A DNA stretch of 64,000 bases from Saccharofermentans sp. (lineage in GTDB: Bacteria; Bacillota; Clostridia; Saccharofermentanales; Saccharofermentanaceae), in assembly GCA_024692235.1 (NCBI GenBank), contig JAILMW010000033.1, positions 248,001 through 312,000 on the forward strand. Reading direction: 5' to 3'. How positions within the stretch are numbered: position 1 is the first letter of the stretch; each line of letters begins with the position of its first letter. The notes under the pieces were generated by a model. It did not search any database. It was not told where the DNA came from and saw only the letters and a program-made list of their open reading frames with translations. This document shows positions 25,672 through 33,795 of the stretch, in pieces. Made by a program: the position numbers and the translations under genes.

Positions 25672-27696
25672 TCAGTTCTCTTCTTTTCTGATCTTCATTA
25701 CAAAGCAGGAAGCCATAGCTACAAGGACAACACCCATGATCAGGCGGGAAGCGTTAGAAGCCTCACCTGTTGCGGGAACACCTGAAGGTGCGGGAGTGGG
25801 AGTAGCTGTAGCTGCTGCGGCAGTCGTAGTAGTTGTTGTCTCTTCGGATGCCGCGGTCGTTGTTGTTTCTTCTACTTCTCTTGATACGCCGAGTACGCTT
25901 GTAGAAGGAGCAGTTGTTGCTTCTGTTTCAGAAGGAGCAGCTGTAGTCTCAACTGTTGTCTCGGTTGTAGCAGCGGTCGTCTCGGAAGGCTCTGTAGGAG
26001 CGGGGAGAACAGCGGAATTGTCAGTTGTAACCGTAAGAGTTGTAGATACAGATGCGGGATCGTCGAAGAGGATCTCAACAGTATGGTCACCGAGAGGGAG
26101 GCTGCTTAAGTAAGCGGAATTGATCGTTACGATCACGCTTCCGTTCTCTGCCGTATAGTCGCTCTCGGAAAGTGCAACACCGTCAACGGCTACACCGGTG
26201 AAGTGAGAGAAAGTAGCTGCTTCATCGTTGTCTCTTACAACTCTTATAACAAGACCTTCATTGCTTGTTGTCCAGGATGTATCAGCACCTTCAACGATAG
26301 TGTAGGATACTTCGACCCACTTAGCGTAGATGATTTTACCGTTAACACCTACGATCTGGCTGAAGTCGTAGGGAACAGTACATGCTTCGTCTGCGAACCA
26401 TCCGCAGAACATCTGTCCGTCACGTGTAGGATCAGCAGGCTGAGCGAAAGCTTCTTCAGCACTTACTTCATACTGTACGCCGTCTGCGATGACGGGAACC
26501 ATGAGAGGTGAGATAGAAGCTTCTATGTTCATTATCTCCGTATCGTCATGGGTGTCATCACCGATGACCTTGTAGTAAACGGTATATGTTCCTGAGGCTG
26601 TAGCTGAAGGTATAGTATCGGAGAATGTGCCGTTAGCTTCAAGGCTGTAGAGCATCGTTCCTTCGGTTGAAGAACCGGGAGTAACAAGTTGCTGCTCCTG
26701 TGCGTTATATGTAAGAGTATTTGCGGAAGGAGCCGTGAAGTCGGGGATCCTGTTCTCCCATACTGCATAGAGCGTCATATCTTCGGTAACGGTTATCTGT
26801 CCGTGATCTGTGTAAGTAGGTACTGTAGCATCAGCGGAAGCAGACCATCCGAGGAAGTTATAGCCTTCTCTTGTAAAAGTATTAGCGGGGAGATACTCGG
26901 ATACACCGTTTACAAAGGAGTGTGATTCCATAGTGCCTGTTCCGCCGTTAGCGTCGAAGTTTACTGTATTTGTCGTAAGCTGTACGCCTGCTGCGATAGT
27001 AGCTGTCCTTACTACTGTTTCGCCTGCGGGAACATTCATTGTCCAGGACCATGCAAGACCGCTGTCACCGTTATAGTTGTGAGTAGTGAGGTTCGTGAAC
27101 GTATTGCCGTCTGCGGATCCATAATAACCGGACCAGAGAGTAGTAAAATTCTCGTTACCGGGAATGAGATAGAAACTTACGTCGTCATCGGGATTGCTGG
27201 CGTTCTTGGGATCAGTCATTGAAAGACCGTTCTCATAAGCTCTGACATTAGCACTGTCATTGCCGCCGATCTGACAGTCAGAGGAAGAACCGATCTTGAT
27301 CTCCTTTGCCTCACTGCTGTTGTTGGTTACAGTGTATGTGATGATGACTGCATTTCCAGCGGCGTTGATCGATGCTGTGACATTAGCTGTTGCGATCGCG
27401 TTACCATTACTGTCGTTGACCGAGAAATCTCTTCCGTAAGCGAAATTAGACGACTGGGTCCTGTATACGGATCCGTCAACACTGAGTTTGGTGTAGTAAC
27501 CGTAATTGCCGAAAGTGGTCCTTATCTGCGTTCCGTTATCTGCGATTCCGTAGACATTGAATCCTTTGCTTTGGATGTCAAAACCTACATTAGTACTATC
27601 ATCCGCAAAAGCAGCGGTAGACAATGAGCCGACCATGATCGCCGCACTTGCAAGAACAGCAATGAAGCGGCTCTTCAAACTTTTTCTTCCCTTCAT
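25672..27696 (-). CDS. Sortase-type surface protein with InlB B-repeat
   Basis: A 674-residue exported protein. The signal peptide is about residues 1-31 (ending STAAFADD). A beta-rich N-terminal domain (about 35-240) is followed by an InlB B-repeat with NFDANGGTGTMESHSF and GYNFLGWSASADA (about 247-315), a second related repeat (DGQMFCGWFADEAC, about 420-460) and a beta domain. A long Thr/Ala/Glu-rich wall-spanning linker follows. The C-terminus has VPATGE, a membrane helix and a basic tail, an LPxTG-like signal with Val in first place. AAGGAGG precedes the ATG. It probably mediates adhesion. A truncated paralogue lies downstream at 23794. Confidence 0.85.
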   Translation of the reverse strand: MKGRKSLKSRFIAVLASAAIMVGSLSTAAFADDSTNVGFDIQSKGFNVYGIADNGTQIRTTFGNYGYYTKLSVDGSVYRTQSSNFAYGRDFSVNDSNGNAIATANVTASINAAGNAVIITYTVTNNSSEAKEIKIGSSSDCQIGGNDSANVRAYENGLSMTDPKNASNPDDDVSFYLIPGNENFTTLWSGYYGSADGNTFTNLTTHNYNGDSGLAWSWTMNVPAGETVVRTATIAAGVQLTTNTVNFDANGGTGTMESHSFVNGVSEYLPANTFTREGYNFLGWSASADATVPTYTDHGQITVTEDMTLYAVWENRIPDFTAPSANTLTYNAQEQQLVTPGSSTEGTMLYSLEANGTFSDTIPSATASGTYTVYYKVIGDDTHDDTEIMNIEASISPLMVPVIADGVQYEVSAEEAFAQPADPTRDGQMFCGWFADEACTVPYDFSQIVGVNGKIIYAKWVEVSYTIVEGADTSWTTSNEGLVIRVVRDNDEAATFSHFTGVAVDGVALSESDYTAENGSVIVTINSAYLSSLPLGDHTVEILFDDPASVSTTLTVTTDNSAVLPAPTEPSETTAATTETTVETTAAPSETEATTAPSTSVLGVSREVEETTTTAASEETTTTTTAAAATATPTPAPSGVPATGEASNASRLIMGVVLVAMASCFVMKIRKEEN

Positions 27697-27739
27697 TCCG
27701 GGCCCTCCTTAATGTTTATTAAATAAAAAATACTTGCAT

Positions 27740-27768
27740 ATTATATGGATAAACTGATTGACTTGCAA
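27740..27768 (-). promoter_or_regulatory. Promoter of the surface-protein gene
   Basis: On the minus strand TTGCAA (27763-27768) and TATAAT (27740-27745) are 17 bases apart, giving a near-consensus housekeeping promoter about 45 bases upstream of the start. Confidence 0.7.
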
Positions 27769-27838
27769 TAATTTGTTTTTGATCTTTTGTGAGACGAATG
27801 TTGATATATGCTATACTTTTTGGAAGGAGGGGAGGTAT

Positions 27839-28399
27839 ATGATCTTTTTCACGTCCGATCTGCACTTTTGTCACGATAAAGATTTTATCTATTCCCCTCG
27901 CGGATTCTCGTCTATAGAAGAGATGGATCGAGCGATCGTAAAAACTTGGAATGAAATTGTAGGTTTCCGGGATGAGGTGTATGTCCTGGGAGATCTTATG
28001 CTGAATGATACAGAGCGCGGAATAGAGCTTTGGAATAGTCTGGCAGGGAATAAGTACGTTGTTCCGGGCAATCACGATACTGAGAGGAAGATCGCGCTTT
28101 ATCGTGAATGTCCTGATACTGTGATCTTGGGTGATGCCGCCAGGTTCAAGTACGATAAGTACAGTTTCTACCTTTCCCATTATCCGACAATGACAGATCG
28201 AATGTACCCCGGAGATCATCTTTCTTCTAAATTGATCAACTTATGCGGTCATACGCATACAACCGACAGATTCTCTGATATGGATAAGGGGATCATCTAT
28301 CATTTGGAACTTGATTGTCACAATAACAGACCGATAAGCATAGATGATATAATAGAAGACATCAAAGGTTATATAGACAAATGCGAGAGGTTTATATGA
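27839..28399 (+). CDS. Calcineurin-like metallophosphoesterase
   Basis: A 186-residue cytoplasmic phosphoesterase. Metal-binding motifs are in order: SDLHFCHD (residues 6-13), VLGDLM, GNHDTE and LSHYP, then CGHTHTT. This matches small bacterial phosphoesterases that act on nucleotides or phosphoesters. The ATG at 27839 follows GGAGG directly; a longer frame from 27758 is not supported. TGCTATACT at 27809-27817 is an extended -10 box. Its stop overlaps the next start (ATGA). Confidence 0.88.
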   Translation: MIFFTSDLHFCHDKDFIYSPRGFSSIEEMDRAIVKTWNEIVGFRDEVYVLGDLMLNDTERGIELWNSLAGNKYVVPGNHDTERKIALYRECPDTVILGDAARFKYDKYSFYLSHYPTMTDRMYPGDHLSSKLINLCGHTHTTDRFSDMDKGIIYHLELDCHNNRPISIDDIIEDIKGYIDKCERFI

Positions 28400-28860
28400 A
28401 CGAGATAGTTCGCATAACAGATAAAGAATTGAAGTCGGCTGTTGCCCGCCGGATCCTTGAAGGACTTAAGGAATGGTTTGAAGTAGACGAGAGCCGCGAA
28501 CAATATATAGCCGAATGTAAAGATTGGTTGTTCCTGGCATGTAAGGAAGAAAACAGCTATAGCGGGTTCCTTTGTCTTAAGAGAACGGGAGATGCTACGG
28601 TCGAACTTGCAGTAATGGGTGTAAGCAAGGACCATCACAGGAAGGGGATAGGAAGAGATCTTGTGAATGAAGCCGAGAAGGCAGCGCGTGATGAAGGATT
28701 TGAGTTCATGCAGGTAAAGACCGTAAAGATGGGAATGTACGAAGATTACGATATTACCAACAGATTCTATATCAGCTGCGGATTCAAGGAATTTGAAGTG
28801 TTACCTATGTTATGGGACGAAGCTAATCCTTGTCAGATATATGTTATGTCATTGAGGTGA
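28396..28860 (+). CDS. GNAT family N-acetyltransferase
   Basis: A 154-residue acetyltransferase using acetyl-CoA. The CoA-binding motif A is KDHHRKGIGRDLVNEAEKAA (near residues 78-97), preceded by the strand VELAVMGV. The substrate is unknown. The ATG at 28396 overlaps the phosphoesterase stop, and GAGAGG lies upstream; an ATG 15 bases earlier is possible. It belongs to a tight four-gene cluster with the phosphoesterase, an ACT-domain protein and a zinc-ribbon protein. Confidence 0.85.
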   Translation: MNEIVRITDKELKSAVARRILEGLKEWFEVDESREQYIAECKDWLFLACKEENSYSGFLCLKRTGDATVELAVMGVSKDHHRKGIGRDLVNEAEKAARDEGFEFMQVKTVKMGMYEDYDITNRFYISCGFKEFEVLPMLWDEANPCQIYVMSLR

Positions 28861-28864
28861 TGAG

Positions 28865-29233
28865 GTGAAGATAAGAGCTCTTGCATATGATCTTACGGTA
28901 TGTAAAGTAGAAGACCTTATGGATCTTCACACATCTTCCGAGATATTCTTTATAGGCAGGACCGATGAAGAGTTGTCCCTGGTATGTGAGACGTCTTCCG
29001 TGCCCGAGAAGACTATTGCCAGGGAAGACGGCTGGAAGGCTATGAGGATAGAAGGTATATTGGATTTTTCTCTCATGGGCATACTTTCTCGCATCACAAC
29101 TATTCTTGCCGATAACAAGATCGGTATCTTCGCAGTATCAACATACAATACTGACTATATATTAGTTAAGGAAGAGAACTTCAATAGAGCACTTACGTGT
29201 CTTGAAACTTCAGGTTATGATATCTTGAGGTGA
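28865..29233 (+). CDS. ACT-domain protein
   Basis: A 122-residue protein with two ACT-like halves. The second (about residues 55-120) has FSLMGILSRITTILADNKIGIFAVSTYNTDYILV, whose first 20 residues are the common ligand-binding pattern. Such stand-alone ACT proteins sense amino acids. It starts at a GTG with GAGGTGATGAG upstream and lies four bases after the acetyltransferase, so the genes are co-transcribed. Its regulated partner is unknown. Confidence 0.75.
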   Translation: MKIRALAYDLTVCKVEDLMDLHTSSEIFFIGRTDEELSLVCETSSVPEKTIAREDGWKAMRIEGILDFSLMGILSRITTILADNKIGIFAVSTYNTDYILVKEENFNRALTCLETSGYDILR

Positions 29234-29236
29234 TAT

Positions 29237-29431
29237 ATGGGTAAGACGGGCTACTGGACCGGGGAAGCTAAACTGTTTGCTGCTGATGAGTATGTCTGTT
29301 CTTCGTGCGGATACAAAGGAAAGAAGATGTTACCCGCATGTCCCGAGTGCAATGCACGCATGAAAGGTTCTAAGTATGATCCCAAGTGGATCGATGAACT
29401 TGAGATGCCGGATGCTATATTTGATGACTAG
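29237..29431 (+). CDS. Small zinc-ribbon protein
   Basis: A 64-residue protein with two knuckles, CSSCGYKG and CPECNARM, which would bind one zinc ion. It follows the ACT protein by four bases, with TTGAGGTGAT as ribosome site. The function is unknown; zinc ribbons of this size often bind nucleic acids or proteins. The gene is closed by a strong bidirectional terminator. Confidence 0.65.
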   Translation: MGKTGYWTGEAKLFAADEYVCSSCGYKGKKMLPACPECNARMKGSKYDPKWIDELEMPDAIFDD

Positions 29432-29434
29432 ACT

Positions 29435-29470
29435 AAGATGACCCGAAGATAGTCTTCGGGTCATCTTTAT
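29435..29470. terminator. Bidirectional terminator
   Basis: AAGATGACCCGAAGA (29435-29449) pairs perfectly with TCTTCGGGTCATCTT (29453-29467) around TAG, and TTAT follows. It lies between convergent genes. Confidence 0.88.
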
Positions 29471-29471
29471 G

Positions 29472-30590
29472 TCAATCCGCCAACAGGTTGTATGCTTCGT
29501 TGCCGAAGAACCGTTTTATTATCTGTAGGATCGCTTCCTGCTTGTCTTCTATGTAGTCTTTGGTGTAGGTACGCATCCTTTCTATCTGACGGACAGTGAA
29601 CTTTGCTTGTTCTTCGTCGCTTGCAAGAACAGTTTGGTAGTAGTCGTAATGCTTTTGCATTCCGGCTTTAAGTTCAGTCCAGTGAGCTTTTGCCGCTTCG
29701 TTGTCTTTCTTCTGAAGATCTGCGACGATGATCGTCTTATAGATATCTCTGTAGAATCCTCTGCAGTAGGGGATCAGTTCCTTTTTCTTCTCAAACAGCT
29801 CTATAAGCTCGATACCCCATAAGCCTATATCTGTAGTCTCGTCAGCTCTTCGGTTCCATATAAGGGTCTCTGCAGAGTAGAGGATCTCCTTATTGATCGC
29901 TCTTGCGAACTTCTGAAGATTGAATAAGGCAATCTTGTTCATGTCATCGATGCCGCTCTCTGCGAAAGTAAGCTGAGCCATGACGCTTTCCCTTAATCTG
30001 TTGGAGTCGACACTCGGCAGGCACATAACGTGCTCTTTTGAACTTACGAAGTCCTTATCTGCCATGTATACGAAGGCAAGAGCGTAGTGTGTCCTCTCGA
30101 TCCATTCGGGGTCGTTGCAGAACCTGATGACTTGAGTACCGTATCTTACAGCTTTCTTCTTGATCTCCGGCCATGCTTCCTGTGCGTCGTTTTCGTAGAG
30201 AAGTCTTGTAAGGGCAGCTGCCTTCTCGACATAAGCTGCTAAGTATATAAAGTACCCCGGAGTTATCTCGATCTCTCTTTCGAGCATACAAAGCTTGTTA
30301 AGTGCTGCTTCGACGGGAGAAGAAGATTCTTTCTCGATCTTCTCGAAAGTCTTCTTAAGCTCGATATAAGCAGCGTCGTTTGTATTCTCCTGTTCGTATC
30401 CGAGAAGCTTATCTATAGAAGTCTGAAGAGCCTTGGCAAGAGGAATGAGCATTGATATGTCAGGCATACCCGCACCTGATTCCCATCTGCTGACTGCCTG
30501 AGAGGTAACTCCTATTACGGAAGCTAATTCTTCCTGCGTCAAACCCATTTTCTTCCTGGCTTTTCTTATGTTGTCTCCTAAAGTAACCAT
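29472..30590 (-). CDS. XRE-family regulator with TPR-like C-terminal region
   Basis: A 372-residue DNA-binding protein. The N-terminal helix-turn-helix (about residues 6-60) includes LTQEELASVIGVTSQAVSRW. The rest is alpha-helical and resembles the tetratricopeptide arrays of Rgg/RNPP-like regulators, though I see no strong repeat. AAAGGAGA lies nine bases before the ATG. A near-palindrome sits at its own start point, so autoregulation is likely. A peptide-responsive role is possible but not shown. Confidence 0.8.
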   Translation of the reverse strand: MVTLGDNIRKARKKMGLTQEELASVIGVTSQAVSRWESGAGMPDISMLIPLAKALQTSIDKLLGYEQENTNDAAYIELKKTFEKIEKESSSPVEAALNKLCMLEREIEITPGYFIYLAAYVEKAAALTRLLYENDAQEAWPEIKKKAVRYGTQVIRFCNDPEWIERTHYALAFVYMADKDFVSSKEHVMCLPSVDSNRLRESVMAQLTFAESGIDDMNKIALFNLQKFARAINKEILYSAETLIWNRRADETTDIGLWGIELIELFEKKKELIPYCRGFYRDIYKTIIVADLQKKDNEAAKAHWTELKAGMQKHYDYYQTVLASDEEQAKFTVRQIERMRTYTKDYIEDKQEAILQIIKRFFGNEAYNLLAD

Positions 30591-30615
30591 ATAAGTATCT
30601 CCTTTGGTAAGATGT

Positions 30616-30639
30616 GTTCGACGTCGTACCTTTAATATA
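30616..30639 (-). promoter_or_regulatory. Promoter and candidate autoregulatory dyad of the XRE gene
   Basis: On the minus strand TGCTATATT gives an extended -10 (TATATT at 30634-30639). The near-palindrome GTTCGACGTCGTAC (30616-30629, core CGACGTCG perfect) covers the expected start point near 30627. A dyad here is the usual operator position for an XRE autorepressor. Confidence 0.4.
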
Positions 30640-30819
30640 GCATTGGAGGGGATCTTCGACTAACAATCCTTCTTTGCAAAAATGTAAGGGAGCGTTGAGT
30701 CAGATACAGTAATTGCAGGCCTTTGAAGAGAATTTGCAAAAGGGACAAAATACATCTTGCATTATGGTTGAAGTTAGGATATTATAATTGGGCTGTCACG
30801 GATGGCTGCCGGATCACGG

Positions 30820-30895
30820 CGGGGTGTGGCTCAGGTGGTAGAGTGCTTGCTTCGGGAGCAAGAGGCCGCGAGTTCGAGTCTCGCCACTCCGACCA
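30820..30895 (+). tRNA. tRNA-Pro (anticodon CGG)
   Basis: The cloverleaf is complete. The acceptor CGGGGTG pairs with CACTCCG (30885-30891), the anticodon stem is CTTGC/GCAAG and the loop TTCGGGA gives CGG at 30853-30855. The T arm carries GTTCGAGTC. CCA is encoded at 30893-30895. TATAAT at 30783-30788 is the probable -10 box for this and the next tRNA. Confidence 0.93.
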
Positions 30896-30929
30896 ACATG
30901 TTAATCCGTAGCAGAGAACCGTAACACAT

Positions 30930-31006
30930 CGGGGTGTAGCTCAGGTGGCTAGAGTACTTGCTTAGGGAGCAAGGGGTCGTGGGTTCAAGTCCCGTCACTC
31001 CGACCA
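30930..31006 (+). tRNA. tRNA-Pro (anticodon AGG)
   Basis: The cloverleaf is complete. The acceptor CGGGGTG pairs with CACTCCG (30996-31002), the anticodon stem is CTTGC/GCAAG and the loop TTAGGGA gives AGG at 30964-30966. The T arm has GTTCAAGTC and CCA is encoded at 31004-31006. A34 is unusual for bacterial proline tRNA and would have to be read as A or as inosine. It lies 34 bases after tRNA-Pro(CGG). The conjugative element starts directly after it, so its 3' end is the probable attachment site. Confidence 0.92.
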
Positions 31007-31012
31007 GATTGC

Positions 31013-31052
31013 AAAAAAGTCTTGAAGTTATTACGCTTCAGGACTTTTTTGT
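31013..31052 (+). terminator. Terminator of the tRNA transcript
   Basis: AAAAAAGTCTTGAAG (31013-31027) pairs with CTTCAGGACTTTTTT (31036-31050), with one wobble, and ends in a T-run. It starts seven bases after the tRNA CCA. Confidence 0.85.
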
Positions 31053-31124
31053 TGTGTTGATTCTCCGGGCAAGATCTTTTTAACCTCTTGCTTTCAAAGC
31101 AAAATGCATAAAGCCGATTAGATG

Positions 31125-31242
31125 TATAATGCGTCGTTTCAGCTTTATCTGTGCTTCTTTTTCTAAATTCCTTTGCATGGATTTAGTTGGAGCGATGCCT
31201 TATACACCTAATCAAAGGTGTATAAGAAAGGAATTTAGAATT
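31125..31242 (+). promoter_or_regulatory. parA promoter and structured leader with hidden ribosome site
   Basis: TATAAT at 31125-31130 opens a leader of about 110 bases. TTCTAAATTCCTTT (31161-31174) is the exact reverse complement of AAAGGAATTTAGAA (31227-31240), which contains the ribosome site of parA. Between them TATACACCT (31201-31209) pairs with AGGTGTATA (31216-31224). The leader can thus fold into a long hairpin that hides the ribosome site. Confidence 0.55.
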
Positions 31243-32049
31243 ATGAACACCAAAGTAATTGCAGTATGTAATCAGAAGGGCGGAGTAGGAAAAACTACAG
31301 CTACATTGAATATTGGCATTGGGTTAGCTCGTGCCGGAAAGAAAGTTCTTCTGATTGATTGCGATCCTCAAGGATCTCTCACAACATCATTAGGTTTTGA
31401 TCCTGATATGTTACCTGTGACACTTGCTCAGGGGCTTCAGGATGCAATGCAGGGTCTGGATAATGAAATTCCTCTTATTGGTGAGGATAGTATTATCCAG
31501 CATCATAATGAGGGCATTGATCTTGTAGCAGCTAATATTGGTCTTGCTGCAACAGAAACTGCACTAGTAACGGCAATGAGCCGAGAAACGACAATGAAGA
31601 GATTTCTTAAGGATCGAATCAAGATATATGAGAATTATGACTACGTACTTCTTGATTGCCTTCCCTCTTTAGGAATGATTATGCAGAATGCCCTTGTAGC
31701 CGCCGATAAGGTGATAATCCCTGTTATGCCTAATTATCTGTCTGCTACCGGTATGATGCAGCTTTTTGACACAATTAACCGTGTTAGGGCAATTCTTAAT
31801 TCCAATCTTGAGATTGGCGGAATATTCATTAATATTTTCGATAAGCGCCAGAATCTGGCCAATGAAACGATTGAAGCTATTACAGAGAACTTCGGATCCG
31901 ATGTGAGAGTGTTCGATACAAGAATCCCAAGAGCTGTTAAGGCTGCAGAGGCTCCCGTGGTCGGCGAAAGCATATATAAGTATAATGGCAGCGGAAAGGT
32001 TGCAATAGCTTATAAGGAGCTGACAGATGAGGTTTTGAAGTATGTCTGA
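31243..32049 (+). CDS. parA: ParA/Soj-type partition ATPase
   Basis: A 268-residue ATPase with the deviant Walker A KGGVGKTT (residues 12-19), the A' motif LLIDCDPQGS and Walker B VLLDCLPSLG. It would move the excised element or control its copy behaviour with ParB. The ATG at 31243 follows AAAGGAATTTAGAA; a longer frame from 31129 lacks homology and covers the structured leader. The gene overlaps the ParB-like gene by eight bases. It is the first gene of the element. Confidence 0.88.
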   Translation: MNTKVIAVCNQKGGVGKTTATLNIGIGLARAGKKVLLIDCDPQGSLTTSLGFDPDMLPVTLAQGLQDAMQGLDNEIPLIGEDSIIQHHNEGIDLVAANIGLAATETALVTAMSRETTMKRFLKDRIKIYENYDYVLLDCLPSLGMIMQNALVAADKVIIPVMPNYLSATGMMQLFDTINRVRAILNSNLEIGGIFINIFDKRQNLANETIEAITENFGSDVRVFDTRIPRAVKAAEAPVVGESIYKYNGSGKVAIAYKELTDEVLKYV

Positions 32050-32965
32050 TTTGGGGCTTCGCGGGAAAATCAAGAAAACAGCATCTATGGAATACTTTTT
32101 CTCGTCTCAGGAGATGAGAGATCAACTGGATAACGATTGTAAGATCGTAAATATCGAAGTAAATAAGCTCCTGATCGATGTAGATTATGCCTGGACTGTT
32201 CGAGAAGAGTCTGAAGAATATGTTGAGATCCTGGAATCAATCCGCGAAATCGGCATTATAAGCCCATTAACAGTAGTTGCCGCCGGAGAAGATGAATACC
32301 GAGTCGTATCCGGAAGGAGACGTAAGGTTATAGCTGAGCAGCTGGGGCTTATAGCGGTACCGTGTATCATAATTGATACAGATGACGAGTATCTGATCCA
32401 GAAGATAAGGAATGACAGCAACCTGAAGACGAGGCGAGAAATCTTACCTTCAGAGAAAGCAAAGGCTTATAAGCTGGAATTAGAGGCGTTAAAGCATCAG
32501 GGAAAACGTATTTCAACTTCGTCCCCACTGGGGACGAAGTTAAGAACCGATGAGATCATTGCGCAAAACCATGGCGATACAAGGACTCAGGTAGAAAGAT
32601 TTATAAGGCTTAATAAGCTAATTCCTGAAATTCTCAGCCTAGTCGATCGTAAACAGATAGCTATGCGGCCCGCTTTAGAATTGGCAGCCTTGCCTGTAAG
32701 GGCTCAGGAAGCTGTTTTTGGCGCAATTGATCAGACGCAGGCCTTTCCGTCGCATTCTCAAGCAAGACGAATGGTAGCCTTAGATAAAGACGGTTCGCTT
32801 AATAAGGAAGCTGCCTATAAGGTGATGACTGAGGTTAAGCCCAATCAGGAAGAAAAAGTCTCGATCCATTGGAAAGAGATTGAAGAATTGTTACCTGCAG
32901 ATATGATCGATCACCGGGAAATTGAGAAATATATAGTGCAAGCCTTGAAAGCGTATAGAAATTAA
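32042..32965 (+). CDS. ParB-like partition protein 1
   Basis: A 307-residue protein with an N-terminal ParB/Spo0J nuclease-like domain (about residues 35-135), containing IREIGIISPLTVV, YRVVSGRRR and the segment QKIRNDSNLKTRRE. A central helix-turn-helix region follows (about 175-235). It is the partner of ParA just upstream. A second ParB-like protein of the element (50125-51132) shares the domain order and several identical stretches. A perfect DNA palindrome (12-base arms, 32515-32541) lies inside the coding sequence between the two domains. Confidence 0.85.
   Translation: MSDLGLRGKIKKTASMEYFFSSQEMRDQLDNDCKIVNIEVNKLLIDVDYAWTVREESEEYVEILESIREIGIISPLTVVAAGEDEYRVVSGRRRKVIAEQLGLIAVPCIIIDTDDEYLIQKIRNDSNLKTRREILPSEKAKAYKLELEALKHQGKRISTSSPLGTKLRTDEIIAQNHGDTRTQVERFIRLNKLIPEILSLVDRKQIAMRPALELAALPVRAQEAVFGAIDQTQAFPSHSQARRMVALDKDGSLNKEAAYKVMTEVKPNQEEKVSIHWKEIEELLPADMIDHREIEKYIVQALKAYRN
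32515..32541. repeat. Perfect palindrome inside the first parB-like gene
   Basis: AACTTCGTCCCC (32515-32526) pairs perfectly with GGGGACGAAGTT (32530-32541) around the triloop ACT. A related hairpin lies at the matching place of the second parB-like gene (50624-50658). Confidence 0.8.
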
Positions 32966-32985
32966 TGAGAACCTCAATAGATGCG

Positions 32986-33029
32986 AAGCCTCGGTTAATC
33001 GCCGAGGTTTAGTATTTGAAACAAATACT
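32986..33029 (+). repeat. Two hairpins after the first parB-like gene
   Basis: AAGCCTCGG (32986-32994) pairs with CCGAGGTTT (33002-33010), and AGTATTTG (33011-33018) pairs with CAAATACT (33022-33029). A ribosome site GGGAG and a 23-codon ORF follow. The first could terminate weakly. Confidence 0.5.
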
Positions 33030-33042
33030 GGGAGTTGATACT

Positions 33043-33114
33043 ATGACCGATGAAATCCAACATATGATGAGGATACCTCGATCTTCAGGTCGAGGTTTTT
33101 ATATTGGAGCTTAA
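33043..33114 (+). CDS. Possible 23-residue leader peptide
   Basis: A short frame with MTDEIQHMMRIP at its start and ending FYIGA, with GGGAG about ten bases upstream. Its coding sequence includes a terminator-like hairpin, ACCTCGA (33075-33081) with TCGAGGT (33090-33096), followed by TTTT. Its stop lies two bases before the next ATG. Ribosomes translating it would disrupt the hairpin, so it could act as a coupling or leader ORF. No homologue is recognised. Confidence 0.3.
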   Translation: MTDEIQHMMRIPRSSGRGFYIGA

Positions 33115-33116
33115 TT

Positions 33117-33521
33117 ATGGATAAGAAGATGGTCAAGCTTAATAATCTGGATCTCTTTATTGTTACTGCGATGAAGAGAGTAGGAGACAGTTTCTTTGAT
33201 CAGGTATCAGTAGGCTTTTATGTGGATCCGAATACTAAGGAACATATAATCTGTGTAATTGGATTCGATCTACAAGGTCAGTGCATTGGAATGACAAGAT
33301 TACCAGGAAGAAGAAAAGATGGTTCTCCGATTTTACCTTTGATCAGCTATGGCACTGAGTACCGTGATGATATTACTTCGGATAGGCTTAAGACGGAAGA
33401 TGAATGGAAGAAACATGGCTATAAACTCAGAAAACAAGCTATAGGTGAATATTTGTATCCAACTAAAGACTCTGATAGCAAAGAGTGTTATTACGGTCTG
33501 CAGGAAGTAATAAGGAATTAA
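33117..33521 (+). CDS. Protein of unknown function in the conjugative element
   Basis: A 134-residue cytoplasmic protein beginning MDKKMVKLNNLDLFIV. It has no signal peptide or membrane segment. A beta-strand-rich middle (about residues 25-65) contains DPNTKEHIICVIGFDLQGQC, followed by a basic/acidic C-terminus. TTGGAG precedes the ATG within nine bases. I recognise no family. Its place between partition genes and SSB suggests a role in maintenance or transfer. Confidence 0.6.
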   Translation: MDKKMVKLNNLDLFIVTAMKRVGDSFFDQVSVGFYVDPNTKEHIICVIGFDLQGQCIGMTRLPGRRKDGSPILPLISYGTEYRDDITSDRLKTEDEWKKHGYKLRKQAIGEYLYPTKDSDSKECYYGLQEVIRN

Positions 33522-33597
33522 AAGCATTCAGTGAAGTGGTGCTTTTATTCATATATGCATGCCTGCCGGTTCTCTCCTTTTACCCGGCAGGTATGCT
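33521..33597 (+). repeat. Two leader hairpins
   Basis: AAAAGCATT (33521-33529) pairs with GGTGCTTTT (33539-33547), a terminator-like stem. GCATGCCTGCCGG (33558-33570) pairs with CCGGCAGGTATGC (33585-33597) with one wobble, 13 bases, around a pyrimidine-rich loop. Both lie directly before the next small gene. Confidence 0.6.
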
Positions 33598-33615
33598 CCT
33601 AATAATAGAGGTTTT

Positions 33616-33795
33616 ATGAAGGAAAAAGAATATCGATACAAAGGTTGCATTATAAAGAGAGATCCTGAAGCTGATGTATGGTTAATCTACATCGCCCTAA
33701 GAAATAAGGAGAAAATGCACACCGGATTGTTTGCAGATACCCTTAAGGAATGCCGAACGCTCATAGATCAGCAGTATTTTCAATCCCTGTCATAA
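33616..33795 (+). CDS. Small protein of unknown function
   Basis: A 59-residue protein beginning MKEKEYRYKGCIIKRD. The short beta-rich pattern around WLIYIALRNKEK and LKECRTLIDQQY resembles small accessory proteins common in clostridial mobile elements. TAGAGG lies six bases before the ATG, after the two hairpins. A longer frame from 33559 has no support. No function can be assigned. Confidence 0.5.
   Translation: MKEKEYRYKGCIIKRDPEADVWLIYIALRNKEKMHTGLFADTLKECRTLIDQQYFQSLS

Noticed and set aside
31129..31242. Longer N-terminus for ParA starting at 31129
   Set aside because: The added residues match no ParA and the segment is a structured leader; AAAGGAA stands before the ATG at 31243.
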